Shown piece by piece: positions 30,378 to 41,870 of a DNA stretch of 64,000 nt. The DNA is from Henricia sp. BOLD:AAB3569. Lineage: Eukaryota; Echinodermata; Asteroidea; Spinulosida; Echinasteridae. The DNA is taken from assembly GCA_037783545.1 (NCBI GenBank), contig JBBELK010000515.1:1054001-1118000 (forward strand), written 5' to 3'. The notes beneath the pieces were generated by a model. The model worked only from the letters and a program-made list of their open reading frames with translations, did no database searches and was not told the origin of the DNA. Position 1 is the stretch's first letter; each line of letters starts with the position of its first letter. A program made the position numbers and the translations under genes.

Positions 30378-31228
30378 AACTGTGGTATAACTGTATTTGA
30401 ACATGAAAACATACTCGCACTTTCGTGATGAAAACAATTGTATCAACTGGTTTTGCAAAAATGACTTTTGTAAAGATATTTACATACTTTGGTTTTCCGT
30501 CTGGTCCAGTTTCCTGGGGTCGATTGAGATGCTTATTACAGTCAATGGCAGCCAGTATGTTACGTACTTTGTAGCCAACATAGCTGTTGAAATAAGATGT
30601 AACATTACTAAGAATGTTAGTTCTAAGCATGATACATGTACATTTCATTTATTCTGATAAAGGCTGTGAATTTTGTGAAAAGGCTGTATGTTTAGAGAAA
30701 CCTTCAGGGCGTTATTAAAATGTCAACAGTAACATTTTTTTGGATTGCAACTGATTAAAGAGTTTGTTTATTATTGTTTAATTGTAACTGGAAATAAGAG
30801 ACATTGTGATTATTACAATAAATGTTCTTTTTAGAAACGACCAATCTTGCCTTTGTGTGTACAAATTTACCTGTATGATTGACGCTTGGGAACATACATG
30901 AGCATATGATTATGAAAGGACTCCAGAAATCCTGTATGTCTGTTCAAAGATAAAAAAGAAAGCATATATAAATGCCAATTTTCAGTTCAATGGAAATTTG
31001 TAATCATGCCGACATCAAAATATTCACATAACAGCTTCAATATGCATGACTGCATAAAACTTCTGTGTGCTGACGTTTCCCACTCTCAGATTGGCGGTTT
31101 TTTTTTTTTAAATTAAAAAGTGGAGAAAATGTTGGCGTTCCTTTTGTTGCTCGGTATATAAAACTATCACAAGACAGCATACAATCTCACGATTTGTTTT
31201 CTTCAAAAAGATAACAGATAAGCAAAAT

Positions 31229-31509
31229 AGACCTTTATCACGGTGCAGCCATCTTCCCTTTCCCGTATTAAAATGAACGTAACCAAATTGAGGCTTGCCA
31301 AAAACATTTATTTGGTCTGTGTTGAAATTGTTTATTGTGTGCATCACAATGACATGCGTAGCCCAATCAAGAAGTCGTGCAGCGCGGACAGTGATTCTCT
31401 CAAAACGCTAGATTACACGCACTATCGCGTGGCCGCGCAGATGCACTGATCGTGCCCGACATGTACTATGGAGAACAAGACAATGACAGACGCACCGTGA
31501 TAAAGGTCA
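31229..31509. mobile_element. MITE with GACCTTTATCACGGTGC ends
   Basis: About 281 bp with terminal inverted repeats GACCTTTATCACGGTGC and GCACCGTGATAAAGGTC. It lies in an intron of the transposase-like relic. Confidence 0.8.
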
Positions 31510-31830
31510 ATTAGAGAGATTTTAATGGGACCATACCTGAAGTTGACATAATAATGAAGTGTCTTCAATAATCTTGGATTAAAGATCAGTTCCCTCAGTG
31601 CTTGATGCTCCTGCGAGTCTTTCTTCAGCCAAGGTCTTGTCCGTCCTTCTTCTTCCTAGTCCCCGTGCTCACATTCTCCAGATGTTAAACCATCATCGAC
31701 AATCCAGCTATGCTCGTTCACACAATGGTGGATGTAGGAAATCCAAATTGCCTTGACATATGCAAACAAGTTCAAAATTACTGACTATAAATTATAAAGT
31801 TCAAACGCATTAATGCAATAACAGTGTCAA

Positions 31831-32103
31831 GATCCGGTCTTCACTGCATGGTAATGACCAGGTTGGTGGCTGGCCATTGTTCTTGGACAATGCGGCCAAC
31901 CACCAACCAATGTCGTGACCATGCAATAGATTGCTAAAGTGAATACGTCATCTTTTGTTAGTTGACTAGACAATGGCTGTACAATAAAAATCAATGAACC
32001 GTGTCACTGTGTTTCTGCAGTGGTACTTTTCCGACAGCCATGTTTAAAGTAAATTACCATGGCAACCAACGTCACAACGCGGCTATCTATGAAGACCGGA
32101 TTC
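31831..32103. mobile_element. MITE with ATCCGGTCTTCA ends
   Basis: Ends ATCCGGTCTTCA and TGAAGACCGGAT. A second internal dyad, TTGGTGGCTGGCCATTG against CAATGCGGCCAACCACCAA, lies near the left end. Confidence 0.7.
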
Positions 32104-33093
32104 CCCACACAGTTGTTCACATTAATAAATACCTTTAATGAAAAATGGTAAAAAACATTAACGTTTGTGCTTTTTCTTTTGCTGCTATGGAATTGTTTTA
32201 TTTACATGTATGTTTAAAGGCCATTCTTTTGGCAGTTCAAACTTTGCTTGACATTTGGCTTTTAGTATGTTGGGCTTAGGTGAGAACCAGCTAACCTTAT
32301 TAATTTGTTCACTCATTGCGTACAGTATACAAACAAAACAGTTCTATCAATAGTTCCCCAAAACAAGCATGGTCCACAAAGCATGTGAAAGTTCAGGAGT
32401 CTTTTATTAGCTAGGTCACACGCCAGTCTTTATATCACATGTTAATACACCCTAATATGACCAGTCTATGACCAATCAGAGTGTATGAGAACTTTGATCT
32501 CACCCTTTTAAAAATCTCTTGCACTTTTTGGACTAATAACATTGAATCAACGTACCTTGAGCACATCACTGTCACCGTTGCACTTCTTGCAGGCATATCA
32601 CAAGTGGGAACGAATTGCATCAGCCCATGGTACAATAGCACCGTTTCCCTTCTTGCCTGCAACCTTCAATACAAAAATACTAAGTACATGTATTCTGAAT
32701 TGGTATTCTTGACAGGCATGACAGGTAGGGAGCAATATTACATTTTAATATTTCATAAGCAATGCTGTAGGACTTGGGTCCGGCCTCACTTCAGTCCGGA
32801 CTTAAGTCCCGATTTTAAAGGACTCGAACTCGGCCAGTCAGGACTCAGAGATTTCAGTCCATCAGAGTCCAGTGGAAAAAATAATAAATGTATACAATTT
32901 TTAAAGTGCATTATTACAAGCGGCAGAAAATATTTTGAACATGTGAAATAAAATTGAGACTGTGCAATAATCATCTCAACCACTGAAATTGACCGAGCAC
33001 TCAAAATGCATTTCACCTCAATGTTTCTCCAGGCCTAAAGCAAACTGACAAGCTGCTATTGAAGGCATGATCATTGCAACTTTAATGCACTGA

Positions 33094-33290
33094 AAAACAG
33101 TGGCTTGTCAATGCACGACAGACAAAAAAGTGCTACGAATTTAACAGAGCTCCATACCTTGGCCTGGCAGCCGCTCTTATGGCCTCCACCATTTGGGATT
33201 GAAAGCGCAGCTGCCCTACTTGGGAAAGGTATGGAACAGATGAATTTCGTGGCATGAATTTGTTTGTGGTGTATTGCCGAGCCTACGTCT
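33094..33290. repeat. Degenerate TTAA-MITE-like segment
   Basis: GTGGCTTGTCAATGC on the left and GAATTTCGTGGCATGAATTTG and GCCGAGCCTACG on the right match the TTAA fold-back family. The middle has been replaced by unrelated sequence. Confidence 0.45.
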
Positions 33291-33366
33291 TTCAGACTGA
33301 CACAAGTACTTGTGACCCAGCCTGTTGAGGACTCTGATGTATACTGATCTGAGACTCAAGGACCAG

Positions 33367-33505
33367 GGTCCTATTTCATAAAGCCCACTCAGAAACATTC
33401 CTAAATAAACATTCTTAACTCATGTTTATAAAGATAGGAAAATCTGATTTTATTGTTCCTAAATCCACTGAAGAATGTTTTTAACTTTTATGAAATAGGA
33501 CCCAT
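33367..33505. mobile_element. MITE with GGGTCCTATTTCATAAA ends
   Basis: About 139 bp. The inverted ends are GGGTCCTATTTCATAAA and TTATGAAATAGGACCC. Such ends are typical of short fold-back elements. It sits just downstream of the ITHTWDMWH exon. Confidence 0.8.
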
Positions 33506-33738
33506 GACTCAGACTCAAAGTGTTGTCTGAGTCCTGTTCAAAAGTTAAAAGTTCTCACCTCTAGGGCTTTCTTATACACATTTTTTCCTCCATGCCACAT
33601 ATCCCAAGTATGAGTTATGTCCTGATACTTCTCTCAATTCCCTGGAAATTAATAAAAATCAAAACAAAGAAAATGACACTAAAGAAAACTGAAAGTGCTA
33701 ATTTGTTTACAATCAATTTAGCAAGTACAATGTATTTT

Positions 33739-33910
33739 AATGTTAATTAGGGTTTGTTTTGCCCTTACCCGACGTATATTAGCACTTCTTTGCAGCAGGT
33801 CGTGGGTTGAATCCTACCCGTGCACGCTATGAAGTTGTTCATAGAGAAAGCACCGAGTATACAGTGCTAATATACGTCGGGTAAGGGCAAAACAAGCCCT
33901 AATTAACATT
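33739..33910. mobile_element. MITE with 47-bp TIRs and a tRNA-like core
   Basis: The ends are inverted for about 47 bp, starting AATGTTAATTAGGG and including CTTACCCGACGTATATTAGC. The core contains CGTGGGTTGAATCCTA, a B-box-like sequence. A larger relative at 51025-51262 holds a fuller tRNA-like core, so the MITE probably captured a tRNA. Confidence 0.8.
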
Positions 33911-34659
33911 AATTCTCCCCGATGCAAGCTAAATCAATTACTGTGGTACTTTAGGGCAACTATTTTTGCATGGCGCCGGCTTAATTTTTCATCGCGAGTC
34001 AAACGTTAACAGCGTTTATAAAGCCCCGCCTGGCAACAACCTTTGACCTGTGTTCCCAGCTTCCCACGGTATAAACCCCCCGTTACACGGTGTAAGTATC
34101 TCGAACGCCCCTGTTGCGCAAATCCTAACCATTATAACGAGTCCCTACACGTATATCTCCTCCTCATACATGTATAGCTGAACATTTTATTGCCATGCAG
34201 TATTTCTATAATATTGGATGGCGTTTAGAGTGATATGAGAATATACCGCACGAGTCATGAAAATACGAAACGAGCCGAAGGCGAGTTAGGTATTTAAAAT
34301 ACATCTGCTTTATATTTGAAAGTAATAAAGTATACGTACATGTACTTACCATTCTGGATTAGGTTCTGGCGATGGTGAGCCAAACAGTCGCTTTGCACTT
34401 GACCTTATTGGAGTCGATGCCAATATTGGACTTTCTTGATCGCTAAAAAAGTAAACACGATGTTATGTACCGTATGTTCATTCTGGTCTTGATACTTGTG
34501 AGTGGATGGTGAGTCGATGGTAAGTGTACCGTAAGTAAAGTACATGTGTACATGTATACCGAATAACTAGCTTTTTTAAAAATATATAATTGGGACTGTA
34601 TCAGTAAATTAAAAACTTTCAAAACAAGGAGTATAAATAATATTTTTAAAAAATTCAGC

Positions 34660-34940
34660 TCCACCCCCCCTCCCCCCCCCCCCCCGACGGCCCGACCCCA
34701 TCCCTCCCCCACTGCTTTTTGTCACGTTTTTCGTGCCCCAGGGTGGGGATTTTGACCCACTGAAATACACATTTCTGTGCATTTGTATACATGTACAAAA
34801 CGCGCATGTTTTGCACCCGGGGGTGGGGATTTTTGTCACCTAAATCTTGCCCCAGGGGTGGGGATTTTGTCACGCGAAAATTGACAATCCTAACCCCTTT
34901 GGTTGGGCAGCACCGGGGGAAGGGGAGGGGTGGGAAACAA
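34660..34940. repeat. Dispersed GGGGTGGGGATTTT minisatellite-like repeat
   Basis: Several copies of GGGGTGGGGATTTTTGTCAC alternate with unique sequence. Related stretches are at 38570-38800, 47270-47440 and 50750-50890 in either orientation. The frames across them are low complexity. Confidence 0.65.
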
Positions 34941-35158
34941 TTTATAGGTAGGTGCATAGCTGAATGCAATTTTTGAAGGAGAAAATGTGATTTTTATTCA
35001 GGAAATGCCAAATTTGCGACACAAGACAAGTGCATGTGGAAAGTATAGAATAGGCCTATCTTAGATTTGTCGATTCCAGGACAGCTAGATCCTGAATCGA
35101 AGTACATGTATGATCATGGAGGAAGAAACAAACTCCTCCATGGTCAATGATGGTTGAT

Positions 35159-35609
35159 CAGTGAGGACTCAAACTCCCGAAATGGAGAAATTCTCCCTTT
35201 CGGGCGAATTCTCCCAATCGGGAGAAGTTTTTTCCCCCCCTCGATGCAGAGATTTTCACCCGATCGGGAGAATGATATTCTTCAGGACCAGTTGCGCACG
35301 TAACCGCTCATTTGCGCATGCGTAGAATTAGCTAAAACAGAATTGGGAGAAGTAAGGCAAGTTTTGCCCAAAAAAAAAAAACATTCTAGGCCTACTGTAT
35401 GTAAAAAAAAAAATTCCCAAAATTTTGCACTTGAAGACGCTCGTTTCTGGTGTAATTTGTGGTCTGTGCCTAAAGATGGCAAGGTTTCCCCGACGTTTTA
35501 GGGCCATATGTTCTAATACAATTGGTTCGCGATTGGGAGAATTCGCCAGAAGGGGAGAATTCGCGGGGAGGGGAGAATTTTTCCCCTTCGGGAGGGGGAG
35601 TCCTCACTG
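35159..35609. mobile_element. 451-bp element with CAGTGAGGACTC ends and a 5-bp duplication
   Basis: Inverted ends CAGTGAGGACTC and GAGTCCTCACTG, flanked by TTGAT at 35154-35158 and 35610-35614. The interior repeats GGGAGAATTC-type words in both orientations. A 5-bp duplication is unusual for a MITE. Confidence 0.8.
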
Positions 35610-36239
35610 TTGATGCATAGCCATGCCCATGAGAGAAGCATGCCTAGACCGTAATTTCCTTAAAATCTTTGTTCAATACGAACAAAAATATCACTTGGCC
35701 TACCTTGTTAAACATGGCGGTGAACAAACAATGTGGCTGGTACTAGGCCTAGCAATATTGCAAGCACTGGAATATTCTGGATATTCTGGTTGGGATGATG
35801 ATGTCTGGTCTTCATGGCGAGTTTTCTCACAAGATTCGTGGAGAGACATGAGCGAACACAGCAGGTTTTGAATTTAGGAAACCACACTGTTGCCGTAGTG
35901 TTTGAAATTCATCATAGGCATCAGCAAGATTGATCATATGTACTGTCAGGTGGCGAGTTTTATCTTGCTGTATTTTTCTTCTTTTACTTGCAGATTCTGA
36001 TATACCAAGGCGACTTCCTCGTCCTCGCCTCTTCGTGGCCATTTTGTCCGAGCCCAGTATGTATGGCCGCGGTAAAATGCGTGCATATAGGCATATACGT
36101 ACACTGTACGTGTTGCATGCAGTTGGCCTACACATTCAACACACACAATGCACAGTACAGTACACGCGTGAACTACATTTTGTACTGGGCTATTTTTAGA
36201 CAGAGCTCGCATAAATAATTAGCTTCCGCCCTCCGGGAA

Positions 36240-37889
36240 TGGAAGAGCTGGCTGCCGGTGAAATTCGTATACGAATTTGGTTCATCGCGCTCGCGACGAG
36301 CCTGCCTCTTTAAGTAAAGGTTTTATGTATGAAAGTTTCAAAACTGCACCAGTTTTATGTGCGTGCTTGAGTATTTTCTTCAACATCCTTCCGTGTTTAC
36401 AGACTGGCCCGACAAACCAGGGCAGTATTGACTTCTATTTATGGTTAGGCTTGCCGGAGATGTACCATTAGTAATTGGTCCCTTGTAACGTGCCCTTGTT
36501 ATTTTTATTTTCCCCTTGCCAAACGAGTTAAAAGAGGAACTTCCTTGTCTCTAAATGAAATGACTAAAAGAAGTTTGTTTTTAGCAGAACAATCATCATT
36601 TTTAACCCTAAATAACAACATGCAAATAAGTTATAAGACATGAGTGAATTGATCTGGAGAAATCAGTTCGGTTAGGAACATTCTGGGTCGAGTTTTCGCG
36701 ACCATGACCAGAAACTGTTTAATTACCAATTTAACCAATGATGATAAACAACATGTAAATAGTTTATAAGACAAATGTGACTCGATTTGAAGAAATGATT
36801 CGGGTGTCGCACAGTCTAGGTCGAGTTTTGGCCACCATAACCAGAAATCTGTTTTACTAATTTGGTCATTTATGATTTTTGAGTGATGAAGCTCAAGCCT
36901 GACCATTGGTTGAACTATAGTGATTACATCAGAAACATATTTTTAGTTTTGGTGGCGAAAACTCTGCCCAGACTGTGCGATATCTGACTAATTTCTCTAG
37001 AGCGAGTCACATAATATTATTGTGATGTCTGTGTTCAGTGCTGATTGCACCTTGAAAAATCATTTGGAATATAATATGGATTATTGTATTGGTTTGTCGC
37101 TGTTATCAGCTTTTGAATCAAGTATCGATCAAAGGGATCCATGCACAGAATGAAAACGTTTGGATCACAAAGTAGAATTTATGAAACTGACAGATCGGCA
37201 ATAATTCATAAAATTGCAATTTTTGACATCCCATCCCCTCCCTCACCCCCAAACCCGAACCAATTCTTAACATTTTCTCTTCTCATGTCGCTAAAACACG
37301 CCCGTATTTTTTAACCGATTACTTTCCCTAAACTACGGTCTATGCGCTGCCGTCGTTCAAGTCACTTTTTGCCCACTTCCTTTACACTGATTCCACGACA
37401 TTGGTAAATGGTAATGGTAAATCGAGCACACAAAATACCATTTTGGAAGAAAACGTTAGTTATTTCCAGCGAATGTGCATGGGCAAATCACGATTGCTAA
37501 AATACATAAATTCAAATTTTCTTAAAAATGGCAGAACACCATGTCTCGCGATTTCACAATGGTTCAGACTTTACAATAAAAATGATTTTCATATTTATGT
37601 TTGTTTTTTTCATTTTAATGTTTGCAAATCATGTATACGGGCTGCCTTTAATCACGTTAAAATGTGTATCATTAATTAACTAATCAGACTACTCTTCGAG
37701 TATGTATATAGGCCTAATAAAGGAACTGCCCTATTTACAATTATAGGCTATCTGAGTAATTATAATTAACTGTCAACTGTCATTACATATCTAATTGTTC
37801 AAGATTACATTATTGGATTTAAAAAAAAAAAGAAACAACAACAACATTATCTAAAGAATAATGTTCATTAACTGCCTTCTTGAAATTTC
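36240..37889. other. Intergenic, mostly unexplained
   Basis: The first 70 bases are a half copy of the TTAA fold-back family (GACGAGCCTGCCTCTTTAA). Two diverged tandem units of about 125 bp occupy 36612-36735 and 36738-36870 (shared GGTCGAGTTTT and ACCAGAAA), with a third, inverted echo near 36950. Sequence at 36311-36430 resembles the region upstream of B2 (43990-44090). No gene is supported. Confidence 0.5.
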
Positions 37890-39226
37890 AGCAACATGCA
37901 TGGTTTTCGTGTATTATGAATGGTAACAAAAATTATTACATTTCGAGTATGTATACAAGTAACATAATAAACTGTCCTCTTTAAAAATGTATCTGAGTAA
38001 TTATATTTAACCGCCATCACATATCCAAAATGTTAAAGGCTTTTCTCGAAATTGTGATCAAACTCATCAAGTTGTTTTTTCGTCATGAAGTTAGTAACTT
38101 TCTCCGATCTTTCACGGCTTTTATTATATCAGTGAAGAAATCTGCAGCATTTCGACACAATTTCTCTTTAAATGGATCTGAAACGCAATGACGTCACGCA
38201 TTTGTTTGCATGCGTGCTTTCCTGTGGCCCTACGTTGTCTGGTACCCTGAGACTTCTCCATAGATTTACGCGCATGTAAACACATCGTGACGTCATTATG
38301 TTTCAGGTCCATTCTGTTTTTCTTTACTTTCACTGCATGGGAGGTCGACATGAAGTAACGTGGCATTTTCCATGATCGTATAAGAGATTTCAACATCCAC
38401 TCCGAAGGTCTAGAAAGTCCAGGCAAGGTCTCATCGAGACCATCTGAAAACATTTTCCTCTAATACAAAAAAGGTCGTAAAGAGTACTAGAAAAGATATA
38501 GTATAGTATTAATAAGCCATTCCATACACCCTGGCAAATGCATTAAATGTAATGCACCTATCAATTGTTTCCCCCACCCCTCCCCCGGGCTACTCCACCT
38601 AAAAAGTGGGGATTGTCATTTTTCGCATGACAAAATCCCCACCCCTGGGGCAAAATTCAGGTGACAAAAATCCCTACTTATACGGGTGCAGAACGTGCAT
38701 GTTTTGCTCCCAGGTGCGCTGAAAATTTGATTTCTATGTGTCAAAATCCCCACCCTGGGGCATGAAAATCTTGACCAAATCCCCACTTAAGGGGTGGGGC
38801 AGCCCGCGGGAGAGACTTCCAGTATTCATTATAAAGTACATGTGTACAACTAATTCCGCATATACAATTTACACCGTCGTCAGTAAAGAATGCTCAAAAC
38901 TTCTTTTCAATTTAGAAACACTTCAGTAATTCGTTTGTTCTTTATTTTCGGTTTTTCATACTAATTTGAAAGGTTCAAACATTTATTTTTGTCTCACGCT
39001 TTTTGTCGTTATAATACAGCTACCTGATTCTTTATACTATGTGCTTTGTTCTATATACCAACCTCTTATGCCCCTAAGATGCGCTCTACCCATCACATAT
39101 CTCTTTACGCACAAAACATGATTACCGCATCCGAGCACAGTAAGACGCCTACACCCCTCCTCGTCCTCTGTCCACTATACTGTGTCATGTACACACTTTA
39201 ATAGCCACACGTCGCCAAGAGAAATG
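37890..39226. repeat. Segmental duplication flanking Ig gene B1
   Basis: Matches 41870-42621 downstream of B2: shared GTGTATTATGAATGGTA, TATCTGAGTAAT, CATCAAGTTGTTTTTTCGT and GAAGTAACGTGGC. The B1 side has extra insertions at 38171-38310 and 38570-38800. The block shows that B1 and B2 arose by duplication of gene plus 3' flank. Confidence 0.8.
38171..38310. mobile_element. MITE with TGGATCTGAAACGCAATGAC ends
   Basis: The inverted ends read TGGATCTGAAACGCAATGAC and GTCATTATGTTTCAGGTCCA. It is missing at the matching point in the B2 flank (about 42150), so it inserted after the B1/B2 duplication. Confidence 0.75.
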
Positions 39227-40519
39227 TTAGGCGTCTGGTGGGATTTCATAGAGCTTTGAATCCGGGTCACTCCTCCCTTTGGCCCCAGTTGACATCTGAG
39301 TCCCCGTGTTCATGTACAAGGCGGCCTGTGTGTCATCTCGTCCACTTGCTGCTCTTTGCTGGGTCAACTTGACTCCCTCCTTGCGGGAAACACGTGGCTG
39401 TTCGTAGTCATCTGTGGCGAGTTCATGCCGAGCTTCGGTGAGGTCTAGTTCCATGTAAACTCCCGTCTTGCTATCCGGACTTTCTGTCTGTTTCTTGGTG
39501 CGTTTGTTGCTGGAACTGCCGCTGCGTCGCCTCTTGGTCCAAACGAAGTACACGAGGAATGCAACGAGTAGAGCGGCACTGACAGCCCACCCCGAAATTG
39601 TCATCAAAGAGTGTGCACAATTGGAACATTCTAAGCAAGTAGCCTCATCCGTCGGTTGTGAAGCACCACTGTCGGAATTTGTTGCCGTGGAGATAGGCTT
39701 ATTAGGAACCGTGGGTTGAACGCGGGGCTCGTCATTTTCACTGTTTTCGTTTACAACTGATTCGTCCCATTGCGTAGATAGCGGTTGTGATGTAACTGTG
39801 GTAGGCTCGGTCGTGACAGAGGTTCTCGCGGCTTCAACTATCAACACGGCAGTTTGTCTCTGCCTCGTTAACGAAATGTTGCCCCTGAACACCTCACACG
39901 CCACTGTACTGCCGTTGTGTTCCATGCTGAGAGGGAACATGGTAAGGTTCATTCCGTTCCCAGTTAGTCTGAAGGTGTCTGAGGTTTGTATTTTTTCCCG
40001 AAGTCCATCGGTTGATATGAACCAAGCAAATGAGTCATCTGGCTCAAGATGAGCCTCGCAGCGGAACGAAGCGCGACTGCCTTCTCTCTTGGCGATACGA
40101 GTCGGTTCGACGGCTGTGTTTATTTGGTCTACAACGGTGAGAGCCACAATGAATGAAGAGTGCCATCTCGTACCGAATTTGATATTCGAAAACAGGTAGC
40201 ATCTGTACCCTCCTGCATCTCTCTGTCTGACATTTTCTATGTGCAGAGCCCACTCCAAACCACGGGTTGAGATCGTATATCTATCCACGTCCGTGGACAT
40301 GCAGTTAGAGAAAGTCGGTAATGTTCCACGTTGCCAATGAATGCTGTAATATGGATTTCCATCTCGATAAGGACCGCATGCTGTAACGTTGAGTGTGCAA
40401 CTCAATGTCACGCTATCTCCTATCACGGCCGAGGTATTCTGTGGCGGGTTCGAGATGAAACCGTTGCAGCCACCTTCATGCACCAACACCAACAGTAGAC
40501 AAATCTCAAGCAGGTACAT
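39227..40519 (-). CDS. Two-Ig-domain type I membrane receptor, member B1
   Basis: A single exon of 430 residues, the longest member. Leader MYLLEICLLL. Ig domain 1: C41, W62 and C107 (DAGGYRC), plus C48 and C73. Ig domain 2: C154, W166, C208. A long Ser/Thr/Asn-rich stalk (about residues 230-294) ends in CLECSNC just before the membrane helix (about 305-327), then KRRRSG. The tail has four tyrosine sites: GVYMELDL (Y355), DDYEQP (Y372), ALYMNTG (Y402, Y-x-N type) and KLYEIPPDA (Y424). Y-x-x-L and Y-x-N motifs can recruit SH2 proteins when phosphorylated (established for other receptors, inferred here). The upstream sequence lacks the A1/A2 promoter block. TATATAAA at 40546-40553 is only about 30 bp from the ATG. 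Confidence 0.88.
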   Translation of the reverse strand: MYLLEICLLLVLVHEGGCNGFISNPPQNTSAVIGDSVTLSCTLNVTACGPYRDGNPYYSIHWQRGTLPTFSNCMSTDVDRYTISTRGLEWALHIENVRQRDAGGYRCYLFSNIKFGTRWHSSFIVALTVVDQINTAVEPTRIAKREGSRASFRCEAHLEPDDSFAWFISTDGLREKIQTSDTFRLTGNGMNLTMFPLSMEHNGSTVACEVFRGNISLTRQRQTAVLIVEAARTSVTTEPTTVTSQPLSTQWDESVVNENSENDEPRVQPTVPNKPISTATNSDSGASQPTDEATCLECSNCAHSLMTISGWAVSAALLVAFLVYFVWTKRRRSGSSSNKRTKKQTESPDSKTGVYMELDLTEARHELATDDYEQPRVSRKEGVKLTQQRAASGRDDTQAALYMNTGTQMSTGAKGRSDPDSKLYEIPPDA

Positions 40520-40545
40520 GATAGCACGTATTATATGATGCCGTT

Positions 40546-40553
40546 TATATAAG
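40546..40553 (-). promoter_or_regulatory. Possible TATA box of Ig gene B1
   Basis: The minus strand reads TATATAAA 27 bp before the ATG. If used, the 5' leader would be almost absent, so transcription may instead start further upstream. Low certainty. Confidence 0.3.
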
Positions 40554-40579
40554 TTTAGATGCCGTTTATTACAATTCAC

Positions 40580-41111
40580 AAAATTGGGCTAAATGATCTC
40601 AGTTATTACTATCCAGTAGATGTTGGTTAGATGCATTGATGGTACCAAAATGGAGAACTGCATGACAGGCTTGCGTGTTGATATAACAATGGATCATAGA
40701 ACTACAATGAATTGCTAAATATGTAACGCTATACTAACCGTGGAATTGGCACATGCATGCATTGCACAATAACAAGGCAAAGGTTTACAACCTAAAATCA
40801 CAGATCGAAGGGAAATGAATGATACTGTGAGAGTGGGTGAAACGAAACATAGTGTGGATGCTGCTTGACATAATATCACGGTCATTGGAGACAACAATAA
40901 CACTACCGTCGAGTTCAATTACCGGTAGTGCAGTATCCCACTCAGGGTTTCGGTTTTTGTGTGACCATTTTTTAAAAATAACAAACTTGCTATTAAATGT
41001 TGGAAATCTTACAAATGGGCCTTTTTTCACAGTAAAGAGGGCATTTTGGCCATATTTTAGAGGAAATACCTTTGTCTGGTTTTAAAATAAAAGAAATAAG
41101 TTTCAGTTGTT
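40580..41111. other. Upstream region of B1, no gene seen
   Basis: No supported exon or repeat. ORF fragments on both strands lack domains. Confidence 0.35.
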
Positions 41112-41280
41112 CAGCAGCCGATTTCACGATAGAGTGCGCAGCTTGCGCAACTTTTGCAAAATGGCGCAAGCCCCGTAGCTTGCGTGTAATTTTCACAGGA
41201 ATGTTGCGCAGCCTACGCAATAAAATGTTGCGCAAGCGGACTTACGCAGTGCGTATAAGGATTCGTGAAATCTGCTGCTG
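41112..41280. mobile_element. Fold-back MITE with CAGCAGCCGATTTCACGA ends, copy 2
   Basis: Same family as 16269-16420. Between the conserved GTTGCGCAAGCGGACTTACG and GGATTCGTGAAAT it carries a short extra CAGTGCGTATAA. Confidence 0.85.
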
Positions 41281-41586
41281 TATAGATAACTTTGGCCCAA
41301 AAGGGTTACAAATAGTGTGACAACATGCCTTTCTAAAAACCCTGTGTACAAATTTCCAATATACGCTCGTAACCGGGACGGACACTTTGTGTTACACTTT
41401 TTATTTACTTTTAGACCAGACAAAGGTATTTTCTGGAAAATATGGCCTGTGTTGCCAAATTGCGCCCTTTACCGTGGAAAGAGCCCATACATAAAGGGAC
41501 ATCATCATTCTGAAAACAAACTTCTATGAACAGTCTCGTGGACTTTACGGACTCCGTAGAAATGTAATTGTTAGTGTGTGTATATA

Positions 41587-41870
41587 AACTCCTCAAAAAA
41601 AGTTCGGAAAGTCAAGTTTGACTGACGATTTCTCTCTTGTTACTAAATAATTTCCCTTGAATTTTGTATAAGTGGAAAGCCCTGTGATTCCTCTTTACAG
41701 TGATGTGTCATTTGTTATGATTAATCTATTGGGGGATGTGCAGTATAGCGGAATACAAGGGTGGGTGGAAAGTGAAATGTCCGAAAATTCACTGCTATTG
41801 TCATGCAGTGCATTCCCTTTTTGCTTGGAGGATGGGAATGTGTCAATGCACTTTTTTTCAGCCACATAGA
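41587..41870. mobile_element. Left arm of the AAACTCCTCAAAAAAAGT fold-back element
   Basis: Matches the left half of the complete element at 53751-54229 (TCAAGTTTGACTGACGATTT, GTGCAGTATAGCGGAATACA). The right arm is absent, so it is a solo arm. Confidence 0.8.

Larger units (their letters stand above)
29586..36042 (-). pseudogene. Multi-exon transposase-like gene relic with intact splice sites
   Basis: Minus-strand exons with consistent GT/AG borders: 36042-35831 (MATKRRGRGSRLG start, basic then FQTLRQQCGF), 34442-34350, 33641-33559 (ITHTWDMWH), 32663-32556 (VAGKKGNGAIVPWADAI), 31751-31537 (AIWISYIHHCVNEHSWI to PWLKKDSQEHQALREL), 30939-30871 (HTGFLESFHNHML), 30583-30488 (LAAIDCNKHLNR) and 29841-29586 (KRYSKRSKKW to a TAA stop). 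The last four join in phase. In-frame stops occur near the start of the 33641 exon, at 32598-32600 (L-stop-Y where LWY is expected) and in the 31751 exon (CEHGD-stop). The central part expected between 34350 and 33641 was not found, and the phases there disagree. From memory it resembles a large unnamed family of transposase-derived proteins in invertebrates. Confidence 0.75.

Noticed and set aside
35159-35609. A Transib/RAG-like element with recombination signal ends
   Set aside because: The 5-bp duplication fits, but the termini CAGTGAGG do not form the expected heptamer and no nonamer-like block is present.
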